From: Takakia lepidozioides
Taxonomy: Eukaryota; Streptophyta; Takakiopsida; Takakiales; Takakiaceae
Direction of reading: 5' to 3'
Assembly: GCA_030704615.1 (NCBI GenBank)
Contig: CM060731.1
Span: forward strand, 71,714,756-71,778,755
Length of the DNA stretch: 64,000 nt
Shown here: piece by piece, positions 1-11,639 of the stretch
Position numbering within the stretch: the stretch's first letter is position 1
How the letters are laid out: the number at the start of each line of letters is the position of its first letter
Notes under the pieces: generated by a model
Database searches by the model: none
What the model was told of the DNA's origin: nothing
What the model saw: only the letters and a program-made list of their open reading frames with translations
Position numbers and translations under genes: made by a program

Positions 1-2030
1 TAACATCAGAACTACAACAAACACCTTTCTACACGAAGGACCTTTCTACAGCTTCATGCTACCAAGTTGTATATACTGCTTACAGAACATGCTTGAATTG
101 AAATATAGCAAAAGAACCAGATTCAAGAGATCAAAGACTGATGACTTGGACTCGGGCTTTTGTTGGTCGACATTGAATTGTTGTTGTCTGCAAACATCAT
201 CCCATAAGACAACAACTCTCTCACAATAGCTGACACCAAAAACCTATAAGCTATAGTTTAAGCTATAAATTACAATAATTACACTATAGTTGAAACCTTT
301 CAACTGCCAACAGATCTGAAGAAGCACTCCCATCCATAACAAGAACTATGCTGCATTTGGGAAATTGAGAAGTAAGAGAGAAGAGCATGGGATTGAGTGG
401 CCGCTTGGCAAGATGCTGCTGATTCTAATCCAGCAATAGAAGTGCAAATTTTGGACTACGAAAGATATAGCCATGCAGCCAACCTGAGATGCCTGAATCA
501 ATCCTTCCACGGTCCAAGAGAGAGAAAAGAAGGCTTTATAGAATCCTCCTCCACACACACACCTAGAGAGAGAAAGAAAGAGACAAAGAAAGAGCTGTAC
601 AACCTCCATAGGAGGCTCAAAAGACTTTACGGGACAAGGCCAACTGAAGATAGAATGAACAGAATAGTGGGGCTTATCAAAAATTGAGAATATTATGAGA
701 CACACCTCAAAGAATGAAAGGGAGAGGTTTGACAATTGAACCTCACTGGCAATTGACCCAGAAGCAAAATGAACATCTGAATTCCGTTGATGATAAGAAC
801 TTGTAGCTTCCAGTGCCAGCTTCCAAAGTAGGTATATATGTCAGAAACTGTGGGGACTGACTACCCATAATTTCGAGCCTTTACAGTTGACTAGAAGAGC
901 ACAAGCAAGACTTGGAATAAAGTCAGGCCCAATGAGATCTCGAACTCTATGACACCCACTAATTCCATATCAACACAAGTCATATCAGACACCATCAAAC
1001 CTATGGCCCTCTATTATGTCAGTCACCTCCACTTCAAAATCCCACTTCATTTGCAAGTCAGCTATGTACTTCATTGTTGCCAGTACATGTTGGTCATGAC
1101 ATAATGTCTAAGGGGAGCACAGTGACTTCCATATATTCATTTCAATGCATCACAAAAATTGAGACCTCCCACAAGGGTTACACATAGCTGTAGCTTGTGA
1201 CATGTGAGGGTCTCAGTCATTGAATTGATCAAGAAGGCAGAAATGTGCCAGCACATTTTCAATGTTTTTTCAGATGACCTCACTAAAGTTTGGACTGGGT
1301 CATTCTGGTGTACATGTCTTGAAATCTCCCTGAAATCGAACTGGTTTCTATCTTTCTGCGACCTACAGAACAATGAGAGCAAGAAAGAGGCAACGCACCT
1401 GTCAGGTGATGCAAAGCAAGCAGCAAACGGCCCCTCCTTTGCACGCTCTCCATACACTGAGGTGCCCCCTTCCTAAAACGAACATTCCACATCGTTGATT
1501 AAGTAGTTGTTCCAAAACCACTTCTTAGAACATTGTAGCTGATACAATAAACCCAAATCTCAAACTTCCATGTCAATCTCAATTTCCCTTGGTTATTTCA
1601 TGTTCTTTTTTTTACCTAGATTCAGTAATGAACTGAAACATGTAGCTGGCAAAGGAATATCGTGGCACAAAACAGGGGAGAGGTGAGCGATGAGAACTGT
1701 GATAGATGGCTGGCCATATGTTTGCTGGTCGCAGCTCGTTGCAAGTTGGCTGGTCACATGCCAAATTTCATCGTCCCTCCAGATTTTGCAGCTTCTTGTA
1801 CGCGCGCTACCGTCGTTAGGTTTGCTGTTGCTTTTGTTGGTCAGCATCGCCCACGTCGTTGTTGGTTTGCTTCTCTTCCTCATTCACTTTCGTTCCAGAG
1901 GTTATAGAGCACCATTTGATTCTTGCATGTCACGTTTTGTGAATGTGCTGTCTTGTTTGATGCGGAGCATCTCTTTTCAATTCATGTGGTTCCAAAGCTG
2001 TTTCAATTAGTTTGAATTGATTAAAGCTGT
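1..2030. other. No recognised gene
   Basis: I see no domain or convincing exon chain here. The longest plus-strand ORF (397-687, 96 residues) is rich in Arg, Lys and Glu and partly made from a purine-rich simple stretch, so it is not supported. An AT-rich patch near 240-300 repeats variants of AGCTATAG on both strands. Confidence 0.4.
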
Positions 2031-2039
2031 TTAGGTGTT

Positions 2040-2396
2040 TCAATGCATTGCTGCTTCTCTGCTGGTGGTTTGTATGGTAGTTTGTATGGTGGATGGTATG
2101 GGTGGTTTGTGGTCATGGTTTACTGGTGCTGCTGGATTATTAGGGTTATGGATTAGGGCCCACTTAATGAATTCGTCAAGACCGATTGGCATAGCTAACT
2201 TGAATTTCCCTACGGAGATACAAGGCTGGGTGGCAGGAGGTGTTTTCTTTCTATCCTTTAGGAAAACCTCACAAAGGTAACCGATGTCCAGAACCAGGAC
2301 GTAGTATCCTGGCCGCCATCCGTTCGGTCCCCAAGTAAGGGAATGCAGATCGTTTGGATTGACAGAAAGGGAATAGTCGAATGGAGGGTAATGCAT
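2040..2396 (-). CDS. Candidate exon, unrecognised, downstream of element A gene
   Basis: An open minus-strand stretch of up to 118 codons with ordinary protein composition (for example GPNGWRPGYYVLVLD) lies directly downstream of, and in the same direction as, the paired exons at 2403-3130 and the ParB-like gene of element A. I do not recognise the family. It could be a C-terminal exon of that gene or of a neighbouring one. No splice pair could be fixed with confidence, so the boundaries are those of the open frame. Confidence 0.25.
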   Translation of the reverse strand: MHYPPFDYSLSVNPNDLHSLTWGPNGWRPGYYVLVLDIGYLCEVFLKDRKKTPPATQPCISVGKFKLAMPIGLDEFIKWALIHNPNNPAAPVNHDHKPPIPSTIQTTIQTTSREAAMH

Positions 2397-2402
2397 GTTG
2401 TC

Positions 2403-3130
2403 CTATGGAATAACAGAAGAGTTCATTATTAATTTCAATTTGAGAAATCCCAAAGTAGACAAACGGAAGAATGGAGTTGAAATCATTACAATTTTTGGAG
2501 TCGGCTGCTGAGATCCCTGGGCAGGCTGCTCCTCCTCTTTCCCATCTCTACATCCAACATTATCGTCCTTCTCTGTGGAGCCAGATGGCAACCTCGACTG
2601 TCCAGTGGAGGTTACTTGTATGACCGGCTCAGATAGAGCGACAGTAATTGTTCGATCCACCATCTTCACCGTCTCAATGTCGATGGAGTCGGTCCTCGTG
2701 TGTTTGATCTCCTCAGACGTCGTCTCACGAATCTACAGGAAATTAATGAAAAATCCCACGGATGACGACTATGGTGGTCCAAAATGATCTGACAAAATTA
2801 CCGAATAGAGCAATACCGAAGATGAGATTGAAAGACCAATAATAAGAGTAATAAGAATAAAGCCATTGTTTTACCCGAATCGGGATCTGTTGTTGGATTA
2901 CGCGATTGTGGTGCTCTGTCTCTTCTCCTTCCCCGCGAGTAGGAGGATTCTCCGACTCAATCCTTGCGTCCCTTGATGGCAACGTCGACTGGACAGTGGA
3001 GGTTACTTGCGGAACCGGCTCAGGTGACCTGGCCCTCACTGTCAGATCCACGTGTCTCTTCACCGTTTGAGTCTACTTTGATCCTTTTCTTGTGTGTCAT
3101 TTCCTCCGAATTGGATTCTTGGATCTACAA
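2403..3130 (-). CDS. Two duplicated exon-intron units, element A region
   Basis: Two diverged copies of the same unit lie in tandem on the minus strand, at about 2590-2740 and 2985-3125. Each begins after an AG acceptor with a similar acidic segment, runs to a Ser/Glu/Pro-Val-x-Gln sequence, and ends exactly at a GTAACCTCC donor. In both copies the first ~25 bases of the intron form the palindrome found across this region. The encoded product is unrecognised. They may be 3' exons of the ParB/methyltransferase-like gene immediately upstream on the same strand, or a decayed separate gene. The second unit has drifted at several codons. Confidence 0.35.
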
Positions 3131-3615
3131 GAAAAGTTATCCAAATCGGTTGGTGGCTGTCCACAAAGGTGTGTGAACGGAAATATGTATCCGGGTGGAA
3201 ATATGTTTTATTCAGAAGTCTAGAAAGACGGATATGGGAAAAACATTGGGATTATATATAATTACAATATTGTCATATGGAAAAAACATTTGGATTATTC
3301 CACTCACAAGTATGTATAATTACAATATTGTCATATTGTATTTAGAAGTGTGTACGAATAAACATTCACTAATTGTCATTCGTTACCTACATCCAGAACC
3401 ACTTCCTGGGTAACATTCTCGGACACCAGCTCACGACGATTGTTAACGGGATCCGGTGACATAATCAAGGGCTCGTCACCTTCCACAGGTGTGAACCCTT
3501 GACCAAGGGTTTCAACTAACTCCCTCGATGACGCTTCTTGTCCCCCTGGAGAAGCCGGATTCTTATTCGTGGTGTTATCGGAACTGGAGGAAGAGCTATC
3601 CAGATTGTGTACATC

Positions 3616-6600
3616 TTATGGTGCAACGCGTTCTTGGGTATTTGGATAACTACCTACATTATCCAACCGGGAAATTTCCTGGTCCTCTCTTTCCCTTTCC
3701 CACATTAGCCGCATCTGCCCCTGGTCTCCGTTGACAATTTCCATGTTCTCATCTTCGTCTTTCTCCTCCTCGTCGTCCTCTTCTAGTTTCTCCTCCATTT
3801 CCTCGTCCTGATCCTTGTTGTGTCCTTCGTCATCATCTTCTTCGTCCACTTCGTCATCCTGCAGTGAGTCTCCGTCATTTCCGTCTCCTGCGATAGTCTG
3901 ATTGTCAATCTAGAGGGTCCTGAAATAGGCCTCCACCTTGCTTCTACAAAATTTCTTTTTCGTTACAAAGTTTATGTCGAGCACACGAATATTTCTTTCC
4001 TGTAATGAAACTAAACAATGATATCAAAATAAATCCGACGAACACCAACCATCGAAAGATTGACAGGGTTAGGCTTTCTTTTGAGACAACTAGCAAACAC
4101 ACCAAACTCCTGAATAACAAACACCCAAAACACCCACAACTCCAATAACATGAACCTCCACTGCCCAGTGGAGGTTAACAAAATGGAAACAATCAGACAC
4201 AGGTTAAACACGCTATTCCGACAACGTCAATAATACGAGAGTTAAATCCGGGAAAACTGAAAACACAGACAATTCCAAGATGCAGAATCCACTTACAAGC
4301 AGAACGTATGTCATTGCCAGTCCTCCGAAAATGTTCACACAAGACATTCCGTCCCTGCAAAAAAAAAAAACCAGGTAATCGTAGGTGTCCGGCCTCAACT
4401 CATGATTGTAAGTCCTGCACTCCTTCTCCTGCGAGGTCGGGTCTACATCTGGTCCTTGGATAACGGGATTAATTTTTGGGTCCGGCGATAACAAAACAAT
4501 TTGAATGTGGTCGTCCGGATTCACCATCTCCTTAGTTGTTGCCGGAAATACGTAGTCGAGGCAGAGGACCGTCCGGGAGAAAATAGTCGTGCAGCTCTTG
4601 TAAGGTGATTCAAACTCGCCGGGAATGTAATAACCCTGTCGGATAATAAACGATTTTGATCCAGGGCCATTCCGGATGTATGACACAAGATTTCCCGATG
4701 ATTATTGTGTCGAGAAAAACACAAAAGCACTGGACATGAGCTTCCGAGCCACAAAAACATCCAGGATATTTGAGTAGTCATTTGCCTCGAAGACAACAGA
4801 GTCATCATCACAAACTGTATTGGCCAACACCATGGATATGTCGTCGAACCGATTCTTTGGTGCAAGTCCCAACCGTGATCTGGCATCAACAAATTTCTGG
4901 TTCCCCCCCAGCTGTGTGTAATGGGACCTGAAGCTCGTGCGTAGAATCGCCAGGGCATTCTGGTTATCCTTGAAGGACTGCTTGCACGACAAGACATAAT
5001 TCTTGAAGGCAACAGTCATTGGCTGCGTCTCCATATTCATCTTTTGTTTGCTAACAATGTAGTCGTTCCCGAGCCTATTTCAAAATGTTTCAAACTCAGC
5101 TTTGTTGAAGTTGTATTTTTTTTTAACATCACGCCACTCCTGTTTGGTATACGGTTCCGGGTTCTGTTTGCTCCTCCGAGGCCACCCTAAGCATTACATC
5201 GTCGATAATAAACCGTCGCAATTTCATTTGGTCAATATACGCGCTCATTGTGTTTTTGGATTTGTCCGCGCCCTTGAATTTCGTTCCCCGAATGCAAATG
5301 TCTCTGTTTAGGATTTTCTCCGCCACTCTTTTCAACTGCCTGCTATTAAGTCCTTGCAGTTTCGCGATAGCGGTTTTATTCAGCGGTAGCTGTTCACCAT
5401 TGCACTGAATCCAGAAAATATCAATAAGCTTCCCTTGTTCCCACTGTTTGAAAACCTCCTCCCACAGGATCCATACGTCTTCGTCACAGAGAACCAGAAC
5501 CATGGCCTCCTTCACGCTACTCATCTCCAGTATGAGTTGACATGCTTGCATAAATTCCTACGAAAATTATCAGGGCCAAAGTTAGACATTTCATTCGATA
5601 TTTGATATTAATTTTTGAGATGAAACAATAGTCACAACTATCATGTCAATTATACTATACACCAAGTGATGATTCGATTGTTAATTCATCTCCCTTCATC
5701 TTGTTGTGCCTTGTAATTTGAAGCTCTTTCTGTAGTGTCTCCTGCTTCGGAATGCGGTGCTCCTCCAAGTCAAATTTGTCCAATCTCTTCATGTTCTCCA
5801 CCAGGAACAGTTCCAAGAGTGTACCTAGAAAATCCTTGAAAAACCCAATGAGCATGAAAAGTTTTGGAAGCATTCTCCGCAACATCACGTTTTCATGATC
5901 ATATGATGTTTCAAGTATTTTTGCGGCACATTTGCGGAACTGTTACAGGTGGAGAACATAAATAGATTGGGAAAATAAGAGCTGGACAAGCACCTCATTA
6001 CCAATCAAGACATATTACAAAAGACCCCATCATGTCGAATTTCCAAATGCTGAACCATCCCGCTCGTTCATTGTAGCACCCTCCCTTATGAAGCTATTTT
6101 TGTAGTGTCTCCTGCTTCGTAATGCGGTCTCCGTTCGTCACATTAAATCCGAGCTTGAAAATAATTTTGTTCTCTAGCAAAAGGAATGGAAAACACAATG
6201 AATTATTTACCTTCCATTGTCTAGTCTCCGACTTCGTTGTGTGATCGTTGTACTTTCTCAGCCTCCCCCTCAGCTCGAAGAAATTTCGGGCATGTGCAAC
6301 TTTCTCGGCAAATGTTGTGTCAAATTTCTGCGCCTTATTCGGGTCGTTTAGAAGCTTAGATAGCTTCACGAGCCTCATCAGATCCTTTGACCATATAATC
6401 TTTGAGGGCCAGTCAGTGTAGTGCTTCTTAAGATTGTCGTCGTCCACGTCTTGCACAAGTTCCTGCGACAGAATTGAATAAGGTCAGAAATGATATCGAC
6501 CTAACAAGCATGTTGTTTAAAGTTCATGAACCTCCACTGTCCAGTGGAAGTTCATGTTGTTACAAAAATTGGATTTTGTCGGGAAATTTACCTTGGCAGC

Positions 6601-8443
6601 AATGATCGTGTGTTGTCCACCAATGACGAAGAATCTGGAATTTTCCACCTCCTTCCAGTTTCGAGGTTTCGAACTAGAAACCTCCATAGGCTTCTCGGGG
6701 TTTGCGGGAATCAAATAAACTGGATGTTTGGAGTCGAACACCCGGAGCTGGTAAGACGCGCTTTGACTTCGTCTTTGTGCTTCACATTTAGGGGCCTGTA
6801 CACCATATCCTTGGGAGCAAGCTCCATCATGGAAACTTTGACGTCCTGGGTCGCCTCAAACCCAAAAAAAAAACATGTCATTGTAGTCTTGCTCCAACCT
6901 CTCCAGCATCTTCTCACACTTGTCAATATGTCCGTAGCCTTGGGTTTCTTGGTATCTGTCATGAACGCATGATCCATCTCCTCCTTTTGTTTCTTCTTTC
7001 CCTCTGATGTACCGGCTTCATTGTCATCACCACCGGTCAATGGATTTCCGTTTTCCCTTCTTTGGCTTCGCTCTTGCAGCCTCCTCCTCCCGCGTCTTTG
7101 CAATCTCCTTACCCTTCAAGTAAAGCACATCCAAGAAAATACCCCAAGCCATGCAAAAACCTTCATCTGTAAATTCAGTACCCTCGTCGCAATATGTGAA
7201 CCCCGCCCGAATGGACTCTCTCATCATGGCCTTCCTTAGAATTCGTACCTCCAGTTTGAAGCCAAACGTTATGGGAAATCTACCATCTTCCATCATGAAC
7301 TTTACTAAAATCGGAAATTCCACATCCATCCCCAGCTCTACGTCGACCACATCTGCATATTTGAGCTCGGCGACCTCTGCACCAATCTTGTATTGGAACC
7401 GGAACTTATGGTCCGGAGGTGTGCCAACAGGTACAATGCCCCATTCTGTGATCTCCGGGTTCAGCTCAAAAATTGCCAGGTGATCATTCTTGAAATTCGG
7501 AGATTTTCGAGAAACAAATGAAGCACAGATAGGTTTGCACATTCCAACAATACAATCCCTCGGGGTAATGTTGTTGTCCACAGAACAAACCACCTCGGTC
7601 GTTAGACACATATCATGACAACCATACAAGATTCCGAGGACAGTAACCTCCACTGTCCAGTAGAGGTTCAACAATTCACACGCTCATAGCTGACAGATAA
7701 AAGAGTTCAATTCAGGAGGAAAAAATGATTTCAATTATAAGAAGAATAATACATTTATTCAGAGAAGGCTCGTCTCGCCATTCCATACATCATGCGGTCT
7801 CAAAATTGTTCTTATAACGAATATATAATTTCTACAAGAAATCGATATTCTTTTGTAAGATGAGTTTCATCTTTTCAAATGTTGTATATGTCGGAGAATC
7901 TCCAGAGATGTATTCTGGAAAATCTCCAGGGACGTACTGAGGAGAATCTGCAGAGACATATTCTGGAAAATCAGCGGGGACATATTCTGGAGAATTTACA
8001 AGTACTACATACAGAGGAGAGTGAGGAGTGTATCCTGGAGAGGACGGTAGGACGGATCCCGGGTACTGTTCACTATCTCCTACTGAAATGTCATTATCTG
8101 AATCAGACTGAAGATTACACTCATCACTTTCATCTTTCTCTTCCTCTGTTTCCTCTGTTGTCTCCCGTCAAATAACTCCCTCCAACATTGATTCATCAAT
8201 GCCCAGATTTATGAAGGTTCGCACGTCAGAGCCCACATCTGATATTTGATTCTCAGATCTCTTCTCGAAGGTTTTTGTTTTCGATACAACCAGTGATTCG
8301 TCTTGGTTTTCTGCTTCGTTGATGCTTACTGGATTCTGTCTCCTTGGCTTCTTACAGATGTCGACGACGGTCTCAGAACCATCTTTGGTCACCGTGTGCA
8401 CTCCTACGCCCGTTCTTTTTATACTAACAGAACAAAAAATCAA
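3616..8443 (-). pseudogene. ParB-like / DNA methyltransferase-like multi-exon gene (element A)
   Basis: Minus-strand exons can be followed from about 8443 down to 3616. A basic, low-complexity N-terminus leads into a 7640-7027 exon. Next comes a ParB-like segment (7103-6593) ending FVIGGQHTIIAAK, where GGQH resembles the DGxHR core of ParB-type domains. A canonical 129-base intron (6592-6464) follows, then helical exons (6463-6240, 5551-5129). An exon at 5040-4702 carries a degraded motif IV (SMVLANTV where D/N-P-P-Y is expected). An exon near 4345-4290 carries a motif I-like sequence (GMSCVNIFGGLAM). An acidic Asp/Glu tail ends near 3616. The order ParB, motif IV, motif I, acidic tail matches the transposon gene at 33.8-39.5 kb. 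That order is typical of beta-class DNA methyltransferases. Catalytic residues look lost and the exon chain is not fully resolved, so I treat it as decayed; domain assignment is inference from short motifs. Confidence 0.45.
3850..4345 (-). other. Motif I-like exons of element A methyltransferase-like domain
   Basis: After a poly-T/AG acceptor near 4346, an exon encodes GMSCVNIFGGLAMTYVLL and ends at a GTAAGT donor. A later exon (about 3990 downward) encodes ERNIRVLDINFVTKK and leads into the acidic tail. Joined, these resemble the glycine-rich motif I and following acidic strand of SAM-dependent methyltransferases. The second glycine pattern is weak (FGGL rather than FxGxG). The intervening intron contains the 4152-4177 palindrome. 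Confidence 0.35.
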
Positions 8444-8859
8444 CGCAGGGGAGGAACCTACATAAGTCTATCTCAATACATCCTTATGTTGTGCCTTGGC
8501 ATAGTAACACACAGGAACCTTCACTGGGCAGGCAAGGTTCATGTGGTTTGTCCTGTCGGAGTTTATGGAGGTCTACTAGAGGTCTAGTGGTCTATGGAGA
8601 CTAGTCTACTAGAGTAGCCTAGCCCCAAAGAAAACCCCGTTATCAAATATCGGAAATTCGGAAAAACAATCGTTAAAAACCATGATCCTAACCCGCCAAA
8701 AGTTTGTCGTTTGTTTTTGGAATACTGGACCTGAAATGAACGTCGAGACTATCGCCAAGGCCGTGTTCGGGAAGTACTATTCCTAGGTCAGAACTTACAG
8801 CAGTGAGAATTCCGTCATGAATAGATCAACATTCAACGAAAAATGGTCTAAAGCTCCCA

Positions 8860-9250
8860 AAAAATCCCATCTACTTTAAACGTCTTTACGACATTTTCAC
8901 TGAGGAACACCCGACGGCTTACAAATCCAATACTCTCCTCATCGACACTGTAGACAATATGTACAAGTCCTACTTGAACCCATTAGGACATACCATCTTC
9001 CTTCCAAAATACAAGGCGCGCATGGACCCTGACAGGAATAAATTTCTACTGGAAGAGCTCAAGGGTTACCTTAACATGTTTCGGTTATCGGGGATGGATG
9101 TCATGCCGTTCAACGACCTACATCCTTTCGGCATTTCGAAGGATTTCTTCGAGGACCCCAACGGTCAAATTGAGACTTTGATTATAGGTGACAGAAGTTC
9201 CTTAGCAATCTCGAGTTGCGTGCCGCTGCATTGGGACATTTTAACTGAGT
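8860..9250 (+). pseudogene. FCP1/NIF-like HAD domain, C-terminal half (copy 1)
   Basis: The plus-strand frame encodes TLLIDTVDNMYKSYLNP, then HTIFLPKYKARMDPD, then LLEELKGYL. This is the pattern of the C-terminal half of FCP1/SCP (NLI-interacting factor-like) phosphatases, where an Asp-Asp pair after a hydrophobic strand binds Mg2+ and a helix follows. Here the pair reads D-T-V-D rather than DD. It aligns with the LLVDDEPSKG segment of the fuller copy at 10843-11406. The N-terminal half is not visible upstream, where the frame is broken, so this is probably a fragment of a tandem duplicate. A palindrome of the regional family follows at 9256. Confidence 0.45.
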
Positions 9251-9364
9251 TTGGTGAACCTCGGCTGTCCAGTGGACGTTCTTGTTCACTTGCCTGGTGT
9301 CGGTTTTTCCAATACATTGTATTGTTCCCTTTTATCATCCTAAGTATGAATGACTCTCTGGCAG

Positions 9365-9589
9365 ATCGGAGCACTTGTTTCTCCTCCTGCGCAAGGGTTG
9401 CGTTTGATTATTTTTGACGTGAATGGAGTCTTGTGCAAAATCTTGAAGCACCAGAAGAGCTACAATGTCCCCCGGTTTTCAGAATCGGACTATAGAATTC
9501 CAGCTCTTGTCGGATTCCGACTTGTCTTTAGACGGGAGAAATATCGCAACGTGATGCTGACAACGTCATCGGTTCCTCGAGTCCCCTAA
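9365..9589 (+). pseudogene. FCP1/NIF-like HAD domain, N-terminal fragment (copy 2)
   Basis: An exon that appears to begin after the CAG acceptor ending at 9364 encodes GLRLIIFDVNGVLCKILKH, a HAD motif I strand (hhhDxNGhLh) as found in plant FCP1/NIF-like phosphatases. The frame closes at a stop near 9589, about 60 residues later, before the RPGxxEFL segment that should follow. It is therefore an N-terminal piece of a second copy, or an exon whose downstream partner lies beyond 9600. In the active family the first Asp is the phospho-acceptor nucleophile. The second acidic position is Asn here. Confidence 0.45.
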
Positions 9590-9609
9590 AGGAACCCTCC
9601 GGATCAGCT

Positions 9610-10530
9610 GTGAGTCGGAGTATTGAAGGCTTTCCGAGGGTTCACGATGGTGCTCAAATTGAGGATGGATCCTCTGTCAGACCCTTGTCCTCCCGGGAAG
9701 CGGGCGACACTCTTCTCCTCTCGGGTCCTCCTGGGGATAAAGTCCAAGGTGCAAGTGAAGAACACAAATATCCCGGAGACTTTATCGACCTTTCCCAACA
9801 TTCCTCACCCTCCCTGTTCAGTACGCAGGGTCTGGTCTATCCAACCCGCAGGGCAACCGTCGGGGACTCGGCTACGGCTCCGCTGCACATGCTTCCATCT
9901 CTTCCTCGCATATCTCCCCAGCACGAGGGTTGGACAACCCAAATCCACAAGAGTCAGGTGCCTTAAACTCATTTCTCGCTCTTTGCTCATTCTCCTAGTT
10001 TCACTTAGTTTGGGGTCTGATATTCATCTGTCGCTCCAGGTAAGAAAATCTGCAGATTATGACTTCCTGTCAAACGACGTCTGCATTGGAATGCAGTTCC
10101 GAGGTAAATTATTCCTTCGTTGCGTTTCCTTCTATCCAGGATGTCGAGTGCTCAAGGGATAATTTTCTGTGCTTGTCTGTTGTTGCCCCTCTACTTCTCC
10201 CGTCGTTCAATGGCAAAACATCTCCAACATCGACACAGCGTGACCCTGAACTACTCGCACAATGTTCTGCACCAAAGAGGCGAAAAAAGAGGCCCCGAGC
10301 CATTTCCTTCCTCTGCAAGGAATCATTCCAAAGGACAAAAGGCTGACAAGAAAAAAAAAAACGGACTCCAAACACTTGAGGACTCCCTCGGATGTTGTGG
10401 CGCCTCGTCAATCCAAGCCCGCAAGAATCCACTGTTCTTCTGCCAGACATTCCAATAAGGCTTCAATCGTACATTTCAAAACAATTTCTCCACTTTCGTT
10501 TGCAGTTTGTTTTTCTGTCCCAAACTAACT
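9610..10530 (+). other. Unresolved plus-strand coding-like stretch between HAD pieces
   Basis: Overlapping open frames (9610-9966, 9623-10162, 10120-10458) show Ser/Pro/Lys-rich, low-complexity sequence with several possible splice sites but no domain. The position between two HAD pieces on the same strand suggests linker exons of an FCP1/NIF-like gene. The Lys-rich run near 10350 could be a nuclear targeting signal if it is translated. No frame can be chosen with confidence. Confidence 0.2.
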
Positions 10531-10842
10531 CCGTAATTTCTATATAAGCGAGTATGGAGCCGCATAACTTCTTGAATGCGCCTCCCGACAAGGTGCGTCC
10601 ACTGACCTCCACTTGACAGCCGACGTTCATCTTTTTGTGATCTCGAACTCTTCGATATATGGTCTACTCTTGGTCCTTTACAGTAGTCCATTGTCGGGAC
10701 ACTTATGTCTCCGAAAACGTAGAGGTCACTCTGAAACTAAGAAACACTACATCGTGTTGTTTCTAACGGCGGGAACACTTAAATTGCGCGGGATGGTATC
10801 GTCCATCAACCTTCATTTGCCACATCGGGGAAGAGGAAACGG

Positions 10843-11406
10843 ATGCTATTAATATTGAGTGTCAACGGTCTCCTTTGCTACCGGCCATCTCCAACCGGCG
10901 GTGAATTGTTCAAGGAGAGATTTCGTTTCAGGAAAGTTACAGTTCATGTTCCCGAAAGACCTTTTGTGGTTCCCCGGCCCGGAGTCTTGGAGTTTCTCAA
11001 CCTTGCGTTCATGCATTTTCACGTGGTGATCTGGTCATGTGCAGAAAGACATGTTCTTTGTAGGATGCTCGAGTGTTTAGTTCCTACGAAAATTGCGAAG
11101 AAGTTTTGCTTCATCTGGTCAGCTGAGGATTGCAAAGACACTACCGGTTACATCATGCCTTGGATGAGATATCTTGTTAAGGATATTCGCACTATTCTTG
11201 TCAGGTACCCTGGTACACCCTTTGCAACTCACGGACAAATACTCCTTGTTGATGATGAGCCATCAAAGGGCCTCCGAAACCCACCAAATACTGGATTCTT
11301 CCCTATTTCATACAAGCCATCACCAAAGGGATTGGTTGACCAGGATGATATGACAAAAGCTGTGTGGCCAGCAACCATTTTTTGCAAAAAAAAATTATAT
11401 ATCTGA
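10843..11406 (+). CDS. FCP1/NIF-like HAD phosphatase domain protein, probably catalytically dead
   Basis: This 187-codon frame carries a near-complete FCP1/SCP-type HAD domain. Motif I reads LLILSVNGLLC at residues 2-12. RPGVLEFLNLAF (around residue 47) precedes the motif II strand HVVIWSCAE. FCFIWSAEDC follows, and QILLVDDEPSKG holds the acidic metal-binding pair. Active members dephosphorylate phospho-Ser/Thr such as the RNA polymerase II tail. Here the first motif I Asp, the nucleophile, is Ser, so phosphatase activity is unlikely. The protein ends 60-70 residues after the DDE motif, normal for this domain. The frame may start within an exon, since an exon plus GTGCGT donor lies at 10560-10590. 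It is the third HAD copy on this strand in 2.5 kb and is followed by a regional palindrome at 11451. Confidence 0.65.
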   Translation: MLLILSVNGLLCYRPSPTGGELFKERFRFRKVTVHVPERPFVVPRPGVLEFLNLAFMHFHVVIWSCAERHVLCRMLECLVPTKIAKKFCFIWSAEDCKDTTGYIMPWMRYLVKDIRTILVRYPGTPFATHGQILLVDDEPSKGLRNPPNTGFFPISYKPSPKGLVDQDDMTKAVWPATIFCKKKLYI

Positions 11407-11639
11407 CCTCACATCATGGTGTAATTTATTGCATCCTCCCATTTTTTTCGTGAACGTCAACTTGGCAGTGGATGTTCTTCTAAAACCACAATACATACTT
11501 ATATTGTCTCAAAAAATGTTTTGGAGGATTATATTGTGTATAAAATAACCAAAATAATCATATATATCGCTTTATTTCAATAATAAATTATGTTTATTCA
11601 TATTTCTCATATTATTTCTGGACCAAACAAAAGTCCAGA

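Larger units (their letters stand above)
2588..11479. repeat. Dispersed ~28-bp interrupted palindrome, nine copies
   Basis: Nine copies of an inverted repeat with half-sites close to AACCTCCACTG and CAGTGGAGGTT around a 2-4 base spacer lie at about 2588-2615, 2981-3004, 4152-4177, 6524-6556, 7644-7669, 8514-8541, 9256-9282, 10603-10630 and 11451-11479. I saw none elsewhere in the window. The spacers and arms vary but pairing is largely kept. At 2588 and 2981 the palindrome starts at a 5' splice site, and at 6524 it sits inside a 129-base intron, so several copies are intronic. The copies span two genes on opposite strands. Their function is unknown. They could be intronic RNA hairpins, binding sites, or tiny inserted elements. 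Confidence 0.8.
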
